In this document: one piece after another, positions 1 through 7,405 of the stretch
How the letters are laid out: every line of letters starts with the position of its first letter
Position numbering within the stretch: position 1 is the first letter of the stretch
Origin: Bryobacterales bacterium
Lineage (GTDB): Bacteria > Acidobacteriota > Terriglobia > Bryobacterales > Bryobacteraceae
Assembly (NCBI GenBank): GCA_020852175.1
Contig: JADZBH010000038.1
Coordinates: 59,206 to 123,205 of the forward strand
Length of the DNA stretch: 64,000 bases
Direction of reading: 5' to 3'
Made by a program: the position numbers and the translations under genes
Notes under the pieces: model-generated
Told to the model about the DNA's origin: nothing
The model's database searches: none
The model's input: the letters and a program-made list of their open reading frames with translations, nothing else

Positions 1-541
1 AAATGCGCAGCTTTTCTTCCAGCCCCGGCCGCTTCGTCCGTACGTATTCATCCAGCGGAATTCCATCCACGAACTCCGTCACCAGGTAGGGCACGCCGTC
101 GCCGGCAATGCCGCCGTCGATCAGACGAGTGATATTCGGATGCGACAACCGGGCCAGGATCTGGCGCTCCATGCGGAAGCGCCGGTGTACGTATTCGTTC
201 AGCACGCTGACACGGATCAGCTTCAGCGCCACGCGCATCGTGAAGCCGTCCACCTCGCGCGAGGCCAGGTAAACCGCGCCCATGCCGCCCTGCCCCAAGA
301 GGCGTTCCAGCCTGTAGGGACCGATCTGCTCGCCCACGCGCGGGTCCGGCAGCGCCTGCATCTGCTGCGAGTTCAGGAACGTCCCGGCCTCGGTGTAGGA
401 AGCCAGCAGCGAATCCACCTCCTGCCGCAGGCTCAACTCCGGCCCGCAGGCCTCCCGCAGATACACGTCGCGTTCAGCCGGAGGCACATCCAGCGCCGCG
501 GCCAGAATCGACTTCACCTGCTGCCAGCGGTCCGGCGTCAT
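1..541 (-). CDS. Serine/threonine protein kinase, N-terminal part (runs off the window)
   Basis: The first 180 codons of a Hanks-type Ser/Thr kinase, read from the ATG at 541 down to the window edge. Residues 1-70 form a helical N-terminal segment. The kinase domain then begins, with the glycine-rich loop GQGGMGAVY at about 83-91 and the ATP-anchoring Lys at about 107 (VALKLIR). A C-helix Glu follows in RRFRMERQI. The catalytic loop and everything after it lie outside the window. The gene starts 27 nt after the stop of the ECF sigma factor on the same strand, so the two are probably cotranscribed. Sigma/kinase pairs of this type are common in Acidobacteriota and Planctomycetes. The signal sensed cannot be read from this fragment. 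Confidence 0.9.
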   Translation of the reverse strand, partial: MTPDRWQQVKSILAAALDVPPAERDVYLREACGPELSLRQEVDSLLASYTEAGTFLNSQQMQALPDPRVGEQIGPYRLERLLGQGGMGAVYLASREVDGFTMRVALKLIRVSVLNEYVHRRFRMERQILARLSHPNITRLIDGGIAGDGVPYLVTEFVDGIPLDEYVRTKRPGLEEKLRI

Positions 542-568
542 GGTTTTCGCCGGCGGCTGCCGCCGCCG

Positions 569-1144
569 TTATTCCTCTCCCTCGGGTTTCCGGGAAATTT
601 CGCGGAACAGCCACGCCCGCGCCGCGGCCCACTCGCGTTTTACCGTCGCCGGAGACACGCCCACCACCTCGGCCGTCTCTTCAATCGACAGCCCGGTGAA
701 GAAGCGCAACTCGACGATGCGGCCCTGCTTGGGATCCATTTCGGTCAGGCGCGTCAGGGCATCGTTCAGCGCCAGAATCTCCACATCGCGTTTCTCCGGC
801 ACGCCAATGGCTTCGTCCAATGACAATACGCCGGCGCCGCCGCCGCGTTTTTCGGCTTTGTGCGCCCGGGCATGATCCACCAGGATCCGCCGGATCATCT
901 GCGCCGCGATGCCAAAAAAATGTGCGCGGTTCTGCCACACAACGTTCTTCTGGTCCACCAGCTTCAGGTAGGCCTCGTTCACCAGGGCCGTGCTTTGCAG
1001 CGTGTGGTCCTGCCGTTCCCGCCTCATGTAACTCGCCGCCAGCCTGCGTAATTCGTCGTACACCACCGGCGTCAACTGGTCGAGCGCATTCTCGTCGCCT
1101 CCGCTCCAGTTCCGCAGAAGCCGCGTTACCTCGGGTGCGTCCAT
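569..1144 (-). CDS. ECF RNA polymerase sigma factor, TIGR02999-like
   Basis: A 191-residue sigma-70 family protein with the extracytoplasmic-function layout: region 2 at about 25-95 ([27 protein letters not shown]) and region 4 near the C-terminus ([22 protein letters not shown], helix-turn-helix). The N-terminal pattern, with [15 protein letters not shown] and [13 protein letters not shown], matches the ECF group annotated TIGR02999, which usually sits next to Ser/Thr kinases, as here. No anti-sigma factor is adjacent, so control by the downstream kinase is a reasonable inference. The ATG at 1144 is preceded by TAAAAA, which ends 7 nt upstream, so the mRNA could be leaderless. The divergent neighbour is the epimerase gene. 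Confidence 0.9.
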   Translation of the reverse strand: MDAPEVTRLLRNWSGGDENALDQLTPVVYDELRRLAASYMRRERQDHTLQSTALVNEAYLKLVDQKNVVWQNRAHFFGIAAQMIRRILVDHARAHKAEKRGGGAGVLSLDEAIGVPEKRDVEILALNDALTRLTEMDPKQGRIVELRFFTGLSIEETAEVVGVSPATVKREWAAARAWLFREISRKPEGEE

Positions 1145-1355
1145 CGTCGTCTTTTTATCCTTCCACCGCGCTTGATCCGGTTCCTCTCAACGATTACGCG
1201 TAATTGCCTGAGAAGTTCCGGAACGAATGCCGCCTGCCCCCAATCCCAGGCGGGCCGGACGGCGTTTTTCCATTCTACAGTCGCCGGCTGATTCCACTGG
1301 CCTTGGTGCACCGGCCTGGTTGCACGGCCCGGGCCGGATCGCGGTCCCTGCCTGT

Positions 1356-1385
1356 GCAAGGCTGGGGTATGCAAGGCTTAGGTAT
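1356..1385 (+). repeat. Imperfect 15-bp tandem duplication at the epimerase start
   Basis: GCAAGGCTGGGGTAT (1356-1370) is followed directly by GCAAGGCTTAGGTAT (1371-1385). They match at 13 of 15 positions. The second copy runs into the ATG at 1384. The rest of the 240-nt gap between the sigma factor and the epimerase shows no gene. Confidence 0.7.
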
Positions 1386-2466
1386 GCTACGCCGCGTTTT
1401 CCTGGCTGCTCCGGCAACGGCATCCCTGCTCGCCCGGCCCGCCGCCACGGCTCCGGCCAAGCCGATGCGGCTTTTTCTGCGGCACACCTGGACCACCACC
1501 ATGTCCTCGAGCGGCTACCGCGACACCATCCTGTTCCGGTTCACCCACGCGGGCATCGATGGCCATGGCGAAGGCGCGCCCATCGTCCGCTATCACGAGT
1601 CCGCCGAAAGCGGCTGCGCGGCATTGAACGCCAAGCTCGATTCGGACTTCTTCCGCCGCTTTCCCCCGGAACAGTTCGACAAGACGCTGCGCGAGGTGAA
1701 CCGCCTGATCCCGGGCGAGTGGGCCGCCAAGGCCGCCGTGGCCGCCGCCGTGCTGGACTGGAACGGAAAGCGTCTTGGCGTCCCGGTCTACCGGCTGTTC
1801 GGGCTCGATCCGGCCGAAGGGCCGGTGACCACCTTTTCCATCGGCATCGACACGCCGGAGATGACGCGCCAGAAGGTGCGCGAGGCGGCGCCCTACCCCG
1901 AACTGAAAATTAAAGTCGGCCTGGACTCCGACGAAGCCACCATCGAGGCCGTGCGCGCCGAAACCAGGAAGCCCCTGCGCGTGGACGCCAACGAGGGCTG
2001 GAAGACCAAGGAGCAGGCGGTGGAAAAGATCAACTGGCTGGAACGCCAGGGGGTGGTCTCCATCGAACAGCCGTTGCCCGCCGCCCGGCTCGACGAGATG
2101 AACTGGATTCGCAAGCGCGTCCATATCCCTGTCATCGCCGACGAGGCCTGCCTGCATGCCGCCGACATTCCGAAACTCGCCCCGCATTTCGATGGCGTCA
2201 ACATCAAGCTGGACAAGTGCGGCGGCATATTGGAGGCCTATCGCATGATTCAGACGGCGCGCTCGCTCGGGCTGAAGGTGATGGCGGGCTGCATGGTTTC
2301 CAGCTCGTTGGCCATCACGGCGGCGGCGCATCTGGCCCCGCTGCTCGATTTCGCCGATCTGGACGGCAACCTGCTGCTGAAAAACGATCCATTCCGCGGC
2401 GTCCGGGTCGTCCAGGGCCGCCTGCGGCTGCCCGCCCGGCCCGGCCTGGGCGTGACGCCCGCCTGA
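1384..2466 (+). CDS. Dipeptide epimerase (L-Ala-D/L-Glu epimerase-like), enolase superfamily, with export signal
   Basis: A 360-residue muconate-lactonizing-type enolase-superfamily protein that would racemise the acidic residue of murein-derived dipeptides such as L-Ala-D-Glu. The visible catalytic set is the KxK motif in ELKIKVG, metal ligands in RVDANEGW, SIEQPL and IADEACL, and the second acid/base Lys in NIKLDKCGG. The reading frame is open upstream to 1204, but residues before 1384 look non-coding. Starting at ATG 1384 gives a short basic plus hydrophobic N-terminus (MLRRVFLAAPATASLL) and a possible Ala-rich cleavage site. That is odd for a family normally found in the cytoplasm. An alternative cytoplasmic start is ATG 1465. 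dnaG follows 22 nt downstream. The epimerase class is well supported; the exact substrate is not. Confidence 0.85.
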   Translation: MLRRVFLAAPATASLLARPAATAPAKPMRLFLRHTWTTTMSSSGYRDTILFRFTHAGIDGHGEGAPIVRYHESAESGCAALNAKLDSDFFRRFPPEQFDKTLREVNRLIPGEWAAKAAVAAAVLDWNGKRLGVPVYRLFGLDPAEGPVTTFSIGIDTPEMTRQKVREAAPYPELKIKVGLDSDEATIEAVRAETRKPLRVDANEGWKTKEQAVEKINWLERQGVVSIEQPLPAARLDEMNWIRKRVHIPVIADEACLHAADIPKLAPHFDGVNIKLDKCGGILEAYRMIQTARSLGLKVMAGCMVSSSLAITAAAHLAPLLDFADLDGNLLLKNDPFRGVRVVQGRLRLPARPGLGVTPA

Positions 2467-2488
2467 AGTCGATCGCGTAACACGGCCC

Positions 2489-4210
2489 ATGGATTTCGCC
2501 AGCCATCTCAAGTCCAACATCGACATCGTCCGCGTGGTCGGCGAGTATCTGCGTCTGCAAAAAGCCGGGCCCAATACCTTCAAAGGGCTCTGCCCGTTCC
2601 ATCAGGAGAAAACACCCTCGTTTCACGTCCGCCCGGCTCACCAGTGGTTCCACTGTTTCGGCTGCGGCAAGCGTGGCTCGGCGATCGACTTCGTGATGGA
2701 GATCGACGGCCTTAGCTTCTGGGAGGCCTGTGTCCAGTTGGCGGAGCGCTACGGCATCCCGCTGCCCAAGCGCAGCGAGCCGGCGGACCAGGATACGAAA
2801 AAGCGCGCCGGGGCCTACGCGGCGCAGGAGATTGCCCTGCAACTCTACCGCTCCGCCTTTCAAGCGCAGGCCGGGGCGCAGGCCCGGGACTATGTCAGCC
2901 GGCGGGGTGTTCCGCCGCCGTTGCAGGAGGAGTTCGGCCTGGGCTACGCACCTCGGGACAACGTGGTGGCACGGGCTCTCGAACGCGCCGGTTTTTCTCC
3001 GCAGCAGATGGAGGAAAGCGGGCTCGTGCTGGCCAGCCAGCACGGTCCGGGTTTTTACGACCGTTTTCGCAACCGTCTCATGTTCCCGTTGCACAGCGAA
3101 ACGGGTAAGCTGATCGCCTTCGCCGGGCGCGCCCTGGCCGAAGGCGACGAGCCCAAGTACATGAATTCGCCCGAGACGGCCATCTACCGGAAGAGCGCGG
3201 TGCTCTACAACCTGCACCGCGCGCGGAAGCCGATTCGGGACAAAACCTACTCGATTCTGGTGGAAGGCTACATGGACGTGATTGGCCTGCACGGGGCCGG
3301 GTTCGTCAACGCCATCGCGCCCTGCGGCACGGCGTTCACCACCGGGCAGGTCCAGATGCTGCGGCGGCACTCGGATAACGTGGTGGTCAACTTCGACCCC
3401 GACCGCGCCGGCATGGCCGCCGCCGAGCGGGCCATCCAGTTGCTGCTGGACGAGAGCATGCGCATCAAGGTGCTGGAACTGCCCGGCGGGCTGGACCCCG
3501 ATGAATTCGTCAACGAGCGCGGCGGCGAGGCGTACGTGGAAGCGATCCGCCATGCGCCGCGCTATTTCCACTGGCTGGCCGACCGCGCCCGGAGCAAGTT
3601 CGAGATGAGTTCGGCGGAAGGCCGCATGGCGGGGCTGCAATTTCTGATGCCCGCCATCCAGCGGATTCCCGACAAGCTCGAACGCGCGGCCATTGCCGGG
3701 GACGTGGCTTCGTATTTGAACGTCGACCGTTCGCTCGTGCTGGACCAGTTCCGCAGGATGGCCGTTACGCGCGGCGCGCCGGAACGTGCGCCCGCGCCGG
3801 AAACCGCCGTGCCAGCCAATGAGCGTCTGCTGCTGCGCTGTCTGCTGCAATCGGCCGAGGCGCGCGATCAGTTGTCCGAGCGTCTGGCCGGGCTCGTGGA
3901 AACCCAGCCGCTGGCCTCGGCGGCTCTTTTCCGCGGATTGCTGGCCGTGGGCGAGCCGTTCGATTTCGCCGCTTTGGAGGCCCGTCTCACGGAAACGGAC
4001 CGCACCCTGCTGGCCCGGCTCGCTTTTGCCGATGAGTTAGAGAACGACGATCTGAGTGTGAGCCAGGCGCAAGCCTGTTTGTCACGCATGGAGGCATCGG
4101 CCCGGGAGTCGCGCCGCGCGCAGTTGAAGCAGCGAATCCGGGAGGCCGAACGCGCGGGACGCCTCGATGAGGCTCTGGCGTTGATGGAGGAGCTGAACCG
4201 CGGCCAGTGA
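2489..4210 (+). CDS. dnaG: DNA primase DnaG
   Basis: A 573-residue primase that makes RNA primers at the replication fork. The N-terminal CHC2 zinc finger is complete (C35, H38, C56, C59, in CPFHQEKTPSF and WFHCFGCG). The catalytic core has the conserved motifs RFRNRLMFP and FAGRAL and a TOPRIM domain with the acidic residue at about 259 in VEGYMDV and the acidic DPDRAG motif. A less conserved C-terminal domain of about 140 residues, which would bind DnaB, completes the protein. Length is normal for the family. It precedes rpoD, as in the classical macromolecular-synthesis operon, but rpsU is not upstream here; an epimerase gene takes that place. Confidence 0.97.
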   Translation: MDFASHLKSNIDIVRVVGEYLRLQKAGPNTFKGLCPFHQEKTPSFHVRPAHQWFHCFGCGKRGSAIDFVMEIDGLSFWEACVQLAERYGIPLPKRSEPADQDTKKRAGAYAAQEIALQLYRSAFQAQAGAQARDYVSRRGVPPPLQEEFGLGYAPRDNVVARALERAGFSPQQMEESGLVLASQHGPGFYDRFRNRLMFPLHSETGKLIAFAGRALAEGDEPKYMNSPETAIYRKSAVLYNLHRARKPIRDKTYSILVEGYMDVIGLHGAGFVNAIAPCGTAFTTGQVQMLRRHSDNVVVNFDPDRAGMAAAERAIQLLLDESMRIKVLELPGGLDPDEFVNERGGEAYVEAIRHAPRYFHWLADRARSKFEMSSAEGRMAGLQFLMPAIQRIPDKLERAAIAGDVASYLNVDRSLVLDQFRRMAVTRGAPERAPAPETAVPANERLLLRCLLQSAEARDQLSERLAGLVETQPLASAALFRGLLAVGEPFDFAALEARLTETDRTLLARLAFADELENDDLSVSQAQACLSRMEASARESRRAQLKQRIREAERAGRLDEALALMEELNRGQ

Positions 4211-4276
4211 CCGGCTCCGGACCCCGGCCCAATTCATGGCCGATCCTTTGCTTTAATAGGAGGGAGGTTTCGGGGC

Positions 4277-4360
4277 GTGGTGATGAGTTTGGTGGAACGC
4301 ATCGGCATGGGGCAAACGCGGAATCGCGTACGCCGGGCCAACCGGCACATGCCGTTCTAG
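4277..4360 (+). CDS. Possible 27-codon leader ORF before rpoD
   Basis: GTG GTG ATG begins a 27-codon frame that ends in TAG at 4358-4360. A very strong Shine-Dalgarno sequence, AGGAGGGAGG at 4258-4267, lies 9 nt before the first GTG. The product is basic and Arg-rich and matches nothing I recognise. The rpoD Shine-Dalgarno AGGGG overlaps the stop codon, which would allow translational coupling. It could instead be a relic of a ribosome landing site. Moderate-to-low confidence as a real peptide. Confidence 0.4.
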   Translation: MVMSLVERIGMGQTRNRVRRANRHMPF

Positions 4361-4370
4361 GGGATACCTG

Positions 4371-5987
4371 ATGTACGACGAAATGGGAGATCTCGGACCG
4401 GAGGAACGGCGTCGCGACCGTGAACTCGACGACCTGATCGCCGATCTGGAAACGGCGAGCGTCGATACGCTCGATGACCCCAAGCTCGATCTGGACAAGC
4501 CCGAGGCCGAGGAGTCCGAGGATCTCGAGGCGCTGGAGCTTGCCCAGGACCTCTCCGACAAGACGACCGACCCTGTGCGGATGTACCTTCGCGAGATGGG
4601 CACGGTGCCGCTGCTCACCCGCGAAGGCGAGATTGAACTGGCCAAGCGCGTGGAGCGCGGGCAGCGCGGCATGATGAAGTCGCTGTCCCGGTCGCCGCTG
4701 GTGGTCCGGCAACTGCTCGAAATCGGCCAGCAGGTGGCTGCGGGCGCTCTGCCCGTGCGCGACGTATTGCAGTCGCCGGACCCGCCCGTATCCGAGGAAA
4801 ACTACGAAGAGCAGACCCAGGAGTTTCTCCAGGCGGTGGAGGAGATCGAGGGTCTCTACCGCAAGGCGCTGCAGATTCAGCAAAAGCTGCCGGGGGTGCC
4901 GCGTGGCACCAAGCCCAAGCAGAACCGGAGCGTGCGCATGAGCCTGGCCCGGGCCGTGATCAAGCTCTCACGCCGTATCTGCGCCATCCCGGTCACCAGC
5001 GAGATGCGCCACGCGATGGCTCAGACCGTGCGCATGGCCGTCGATCAACTGCGGCCGATCGAGCGCGAAATCGCCCGTTCGCAACGCCAGCTCGAGGAGT
5101 TCCCCTCCACGGCCAACGGCTCGCGGGACCTGCGGAAATCGCACAAGCAGACGCTGATGAGCCTGCAGGACATGGAGCAGGACTACGGCGCCACGACGGC
5201 CGATCTGCGGCGCACGCTGCACATCATCGACCGCGGCGAATTCGAAGCCGAAGCCGCCAAGAAGCAGTTGATCGAGGCCAACCTCCGCCTGGTGGTCTCC
5301 ATCGCCAAGCGCTACACCAACCGCGGCCTCCAGTTCCTGGACCTGATTCAGGAGGGCAACATCGGGCTGATGAAGGCCGTGGACAAGTTCGACTACCGCC
5401 GCGGCTACAAGTTCTCCACCTATGCCACCTGGTGGGTGCGGCAGGCCATCACACGAGCCATCGCCGACCAGGCGCGCACCATCCGCATTCCGGTGCACAT
5501 GATCGAGACCATCAACAAGCTGGTCCGCATGCAGCGCGCCATGCAGCAGGAACTGGGCCGGGAAGCCACCACGGAAGAGTTGGCCAAGCGCATGGAACTG
5601 CCGGTGGGCAAGGTGCGCAAGGTGCTCCGCATCTCCCAGGAGCCGATCTCGCTGGAGACGCCCGTGGGCGAGGAAGAGGAGTCGCACCTGGGCGACTTCA
5701 TCGTGGACAAGCGCGTGGTGTCGCCATCGGAGGCCGTCATCAACCTGAACCTGCGCGAGCAGACGGCCGAGGTGTTAAAGACGCTCAGCCCGCGCGAGGA
5801 GAAGATCGTCAAGATGCGCTTCGGGCTGCTGGACGGCAGCGAGCACACGCTCGAAGAGGTGGGCCAGCAGTTCGCCGTCACGCGCGAACGGATCCGCCAG
5901 ATCGAGGCCAAGGCGCTGCGGAAACTGCGCCACCCCTCGCGCTCTCACAAGCTGCGGGCGTTTCTGGAAAACGGCAACGGCGAATAG
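4371..5987 (+). CDS. rpoD: Primary (housekeeping) RNA polymerase sigma factor, sigma-70 group 1
   Basis: A 538-residue sigma factor with the full group 1 architecture. Region 1.2 is [11 protein letters not shown] at about 64-74. A non-conserved insert of roughly 200 residues follows. Region 2 is nearly invariant ([19 protein letters not shown], then [21 protein letters not shown]). Region 3 follows, and the region 4 helix-turn-helix is [20 protein letters not shown] with the [12 protein letters not shown] tail. The start at ATG 4371 is supported by AGGGG 7 nt upstream and by an in-frame stop at 4284 with no other start codon between. The 3' end overlaps the convergent NadD-like gene by 43 nt. 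Probably cotranscribed with dnaG. Confidence 0.97.
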   Translation: MYDEMGDLGPEERRRDRELDDLIADLETASVDTLDDPKLDLDKPEAEESEDLEALELAQDLSDKTTDPVRMYLREMGTVPLLTREGEIELAKRVERGQRGMMKSLSRSPLVVRQLLEIGQQVAAGALPVRDVLQSPDPPVSEENYEEQTQEFLQAVEEIEGLYRKALQIQQKLPGVPRGTKPKQNRSVRMSLARAVIKLSRRICAIPVTSEMRHAMAQTVRMAVDQLRPIEREIARSQRQLEEFPSTANGSRDLRKSHKQTLMSLQDMEQDYGATTADLRRTLHIIDRGEFEAEAAKKQLIEANLRLVVSIAKRYTNRGLQFLDLIQEGNIGLMKAVDKFDYRRGYKFSTYATWWVRQAITRAIADQARTIRIPVHMIETINKLVRMQRAMQQELGREATTEELAKRMELPVGKVRKVLRISQEPISLETPVGEEEESHLGDFIVDKRVVSPSEAVINLNLREQTAEVLKTLSPREEKIVKMRFGLLDGSEHTLEEVGQQFAVTRERIRQIEAKALRKLRHPSRSHKLRAFLENGNGE

Positions 5988-6568
5988 ACGCGCCGGACGG
6001 CGTCCAGGCAGGCGGCGGGCACCAGGTGCTCCCAAGGCTCGCCCGAGGCCATGCGGCGGCGCACCTCTGTGGAACTGACAGCATCCCAGCCATCTCCCCA
6101 TTCCAGCCTCTCAATGCCGTGCGCCAGCGCCGCTGGCGCCTCATATCCGCCTTCCCTGGCGGCCACCAGCAGGCGGTACTCCCGCAACTGTTCGGCCATG
6201 GATGGCAGACCTTCATAGCGCCAGGCGGCGGCGCGTTCGGCCGCGTCGCGTCCGCACACCAGGTGGATTTCGACGCCGGGAAACAAGGCTTGCGCTTCCC
6301 GCGCCATTTCGAGGAACAGTCCGCCCTGGCTGACGGCGGCGCCGGTGCGTGCGCCGGTCAGCGGAAACACGGTTTCCAGGCGCTGCTCGAGCGTTGCGCC
6401 GCTATATTCCTTGTGCGGCAGCGAGCGCGCCAGCACGGCCAGCACGGCGTCGCATTGACCCAGCGCGGCGGCAAGCAGGGCCTCGTGCGCGCGGGTGGGA
6501 GGGTGGAAGGCGGCGGGCAGCAGCGCCAGCCGCCGCGGGCGCGCCCGGAGAGGGCGAAACAGCTCCAC
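5945..6568 (-). CDS. NadD-like nucleotidyltransferase (nicotinate-nucleotide adenylyltransferase family)
   Basis: About 207 residues with a nucleotidyltransferase (Rossmann/HUP) fold: the phosphate-binding motif is [12 protein letters not shown] near the N-terminus and the C-terminal signature is [12 protein letters not shown] (ISSTxxR type). This fits NAD biosynthesis enzymes that adenylate nicotinate mononucleotide, but the N-terminal motif is degenerate compared with the usual GGxFDPxHxGH, so a divergent paralogue is possible. The longest frame starts at GTG 6577. I prefer GTG 6568, because TGC-TATCGT ends 7 nt before it, as at other leaderless starts in this window. Its last 43 nt overlap the end of rpoD in the opposite direction. 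Confidence 0.65.
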   Translation of the reverse strand: MELFRPLRARPRRLALLPAAFHPPTRAHEALLAAALGQCDAVLAVLARSLPHKEYSGATLEQRLETVFPLTGARTGAAVSQGGLFLEMAREAQALFPGVEIHLVCGRDAAERAAAWRYEGLPSMAEQLREYRLLVAAREGGYEAPAALAHGIERLEWGDGWDAVSSTEVRRRMASGEPWEHLVPAACLDAVRRVYSPLPFSRNARSL

Positions 6569-6622
6569 GGAATCCACGATAGCAGCCCCGCCGGTCCGCG
6601 CCGGCAGGGGCGGTGCCGGGCC

Positions 6623-6652
6623 TTGGGCATGGCGCGACGGGCGTGTTATAGT
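6623..6652 (+). promoter_or_regulatory. Predicted promoter of the aldehyde oxidase operon
   Basis: TTGGGC at 6623-6628, an 18-nt spacer and TATAGT at 6647-6652 preceded by TGT (extended -10). The leader to the GTG at 6737 is about 78 nt. The -35 is weak. Confidence 0.45.
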
Positions 6653-6736
6653 TGCGTCGATACGTGTGCGCTCTTTTCATGAGCGACAGTTGCGTGCAGT
6701 GGCATCAAGACTCGGTTTTTGTAAGGAGTGTGTGGA

Positions 6737-7405
6737 GTGAGTTCCAAAAAAAAGCCTGATCAAGAGCTCCAGGCCGCCCGCACCTCCGGCTTCTCGCGGC
6801 GCGGTTTTCTGGGAACCGCCAGCGCCACAGCCGGAGCCGTGGGAGGCGGACTGCTGGAGCGGCCGGCGCAAGCGGCTCCGCCCGCCGGAATCATGGGACC
6901 GGGAGAGATCGAGATCACTCTCACGATTAACGGCAAGGCCACGCCGGTGAAGGTCGAACCGCGGACGACGCTGCTCGACGCCCTCCGGGAACGGCTGGAA
7001 ATCACCGGCGCCAAGCGCGTGTGCGACCGCGGCACCTGCGGAGCTTGCACCATGCTGGTGAACGGCAAGACGGTGTATGCGTGCACGGCGCTGGCCGTGG
7101 ACATGGCGGGCAAGAAGATTGAAACCATCGAAAGCCTTTCCGCCGGCGCCCGGCCGCACCCCATCGTGCCCGCCTTCGCCAACCACGACGCCCAGCAGTG
7201 CGGCTATTGCACGCCGGGCATGGTGATGGCCTCCAAAGGGTTGCTGGACCAGACGCCCAACCCGACCTATGACCAGGTGAAGGCCGGCCTGGGCGGCAAC
7301 CTGTGCCGCTGCGGCACCTATGTCGGCATTCGCAAGGCCGTGCTGGACGCGGCCAAGGAACTGCGCGCCACCGGCGCCCGGAAGAATGGAGGAAGCAATG
7401 CCTGA
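6737..7405 (+). CDS. Xanthine dehydrogenase/aldehyde oxidase family, [2Fe-2S] subunit, Tat-exported
   Basis: A 222-residue iron-sulfur subunit. It starts with a twin-arginine signal (SRRGFLGTASATAGAVGGG at about 19-38), so the complex should be periplasmic, like E. coli PaoABC (YagTSR). The plant-ferredoxin-type cluster is bound by the CDRGTCGACTML and YACTA cysteines, and the second [2Fe-2S] by CGYCTPGM and NLCRCGTY. All eight expected cysteines are present. GTG 6737 is chosen because AAGGAG lies 8 nt upstream; GTG 6728 overlaps that site. The gene overlaps the Mo-subunit gene by 8 nt, so the two are translated as an operon. The role is oxidation of an aldehyde or N-heterocycle; the substrate is not inferable. 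Confidence 0.92.
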   Translation: MSSKKKPDQELQAARTSGFSRRGFLGTASATAGAVGGGLLERPAQAAPPAGIMGPGEIEITLTINGKATPVKVEPRTTLLDALRERLEITGAKRVCDRGTCGACTMLVNGKTVYACTALAVDMAGKKIETIESLSAGARPHPIVPAFANHDAQQCGYCTPGMVMASKGLLDQTPNPTYDQVKAGLGGNLCRCGTYVGIRKAVLDAAKELRATGARKNGGSNA

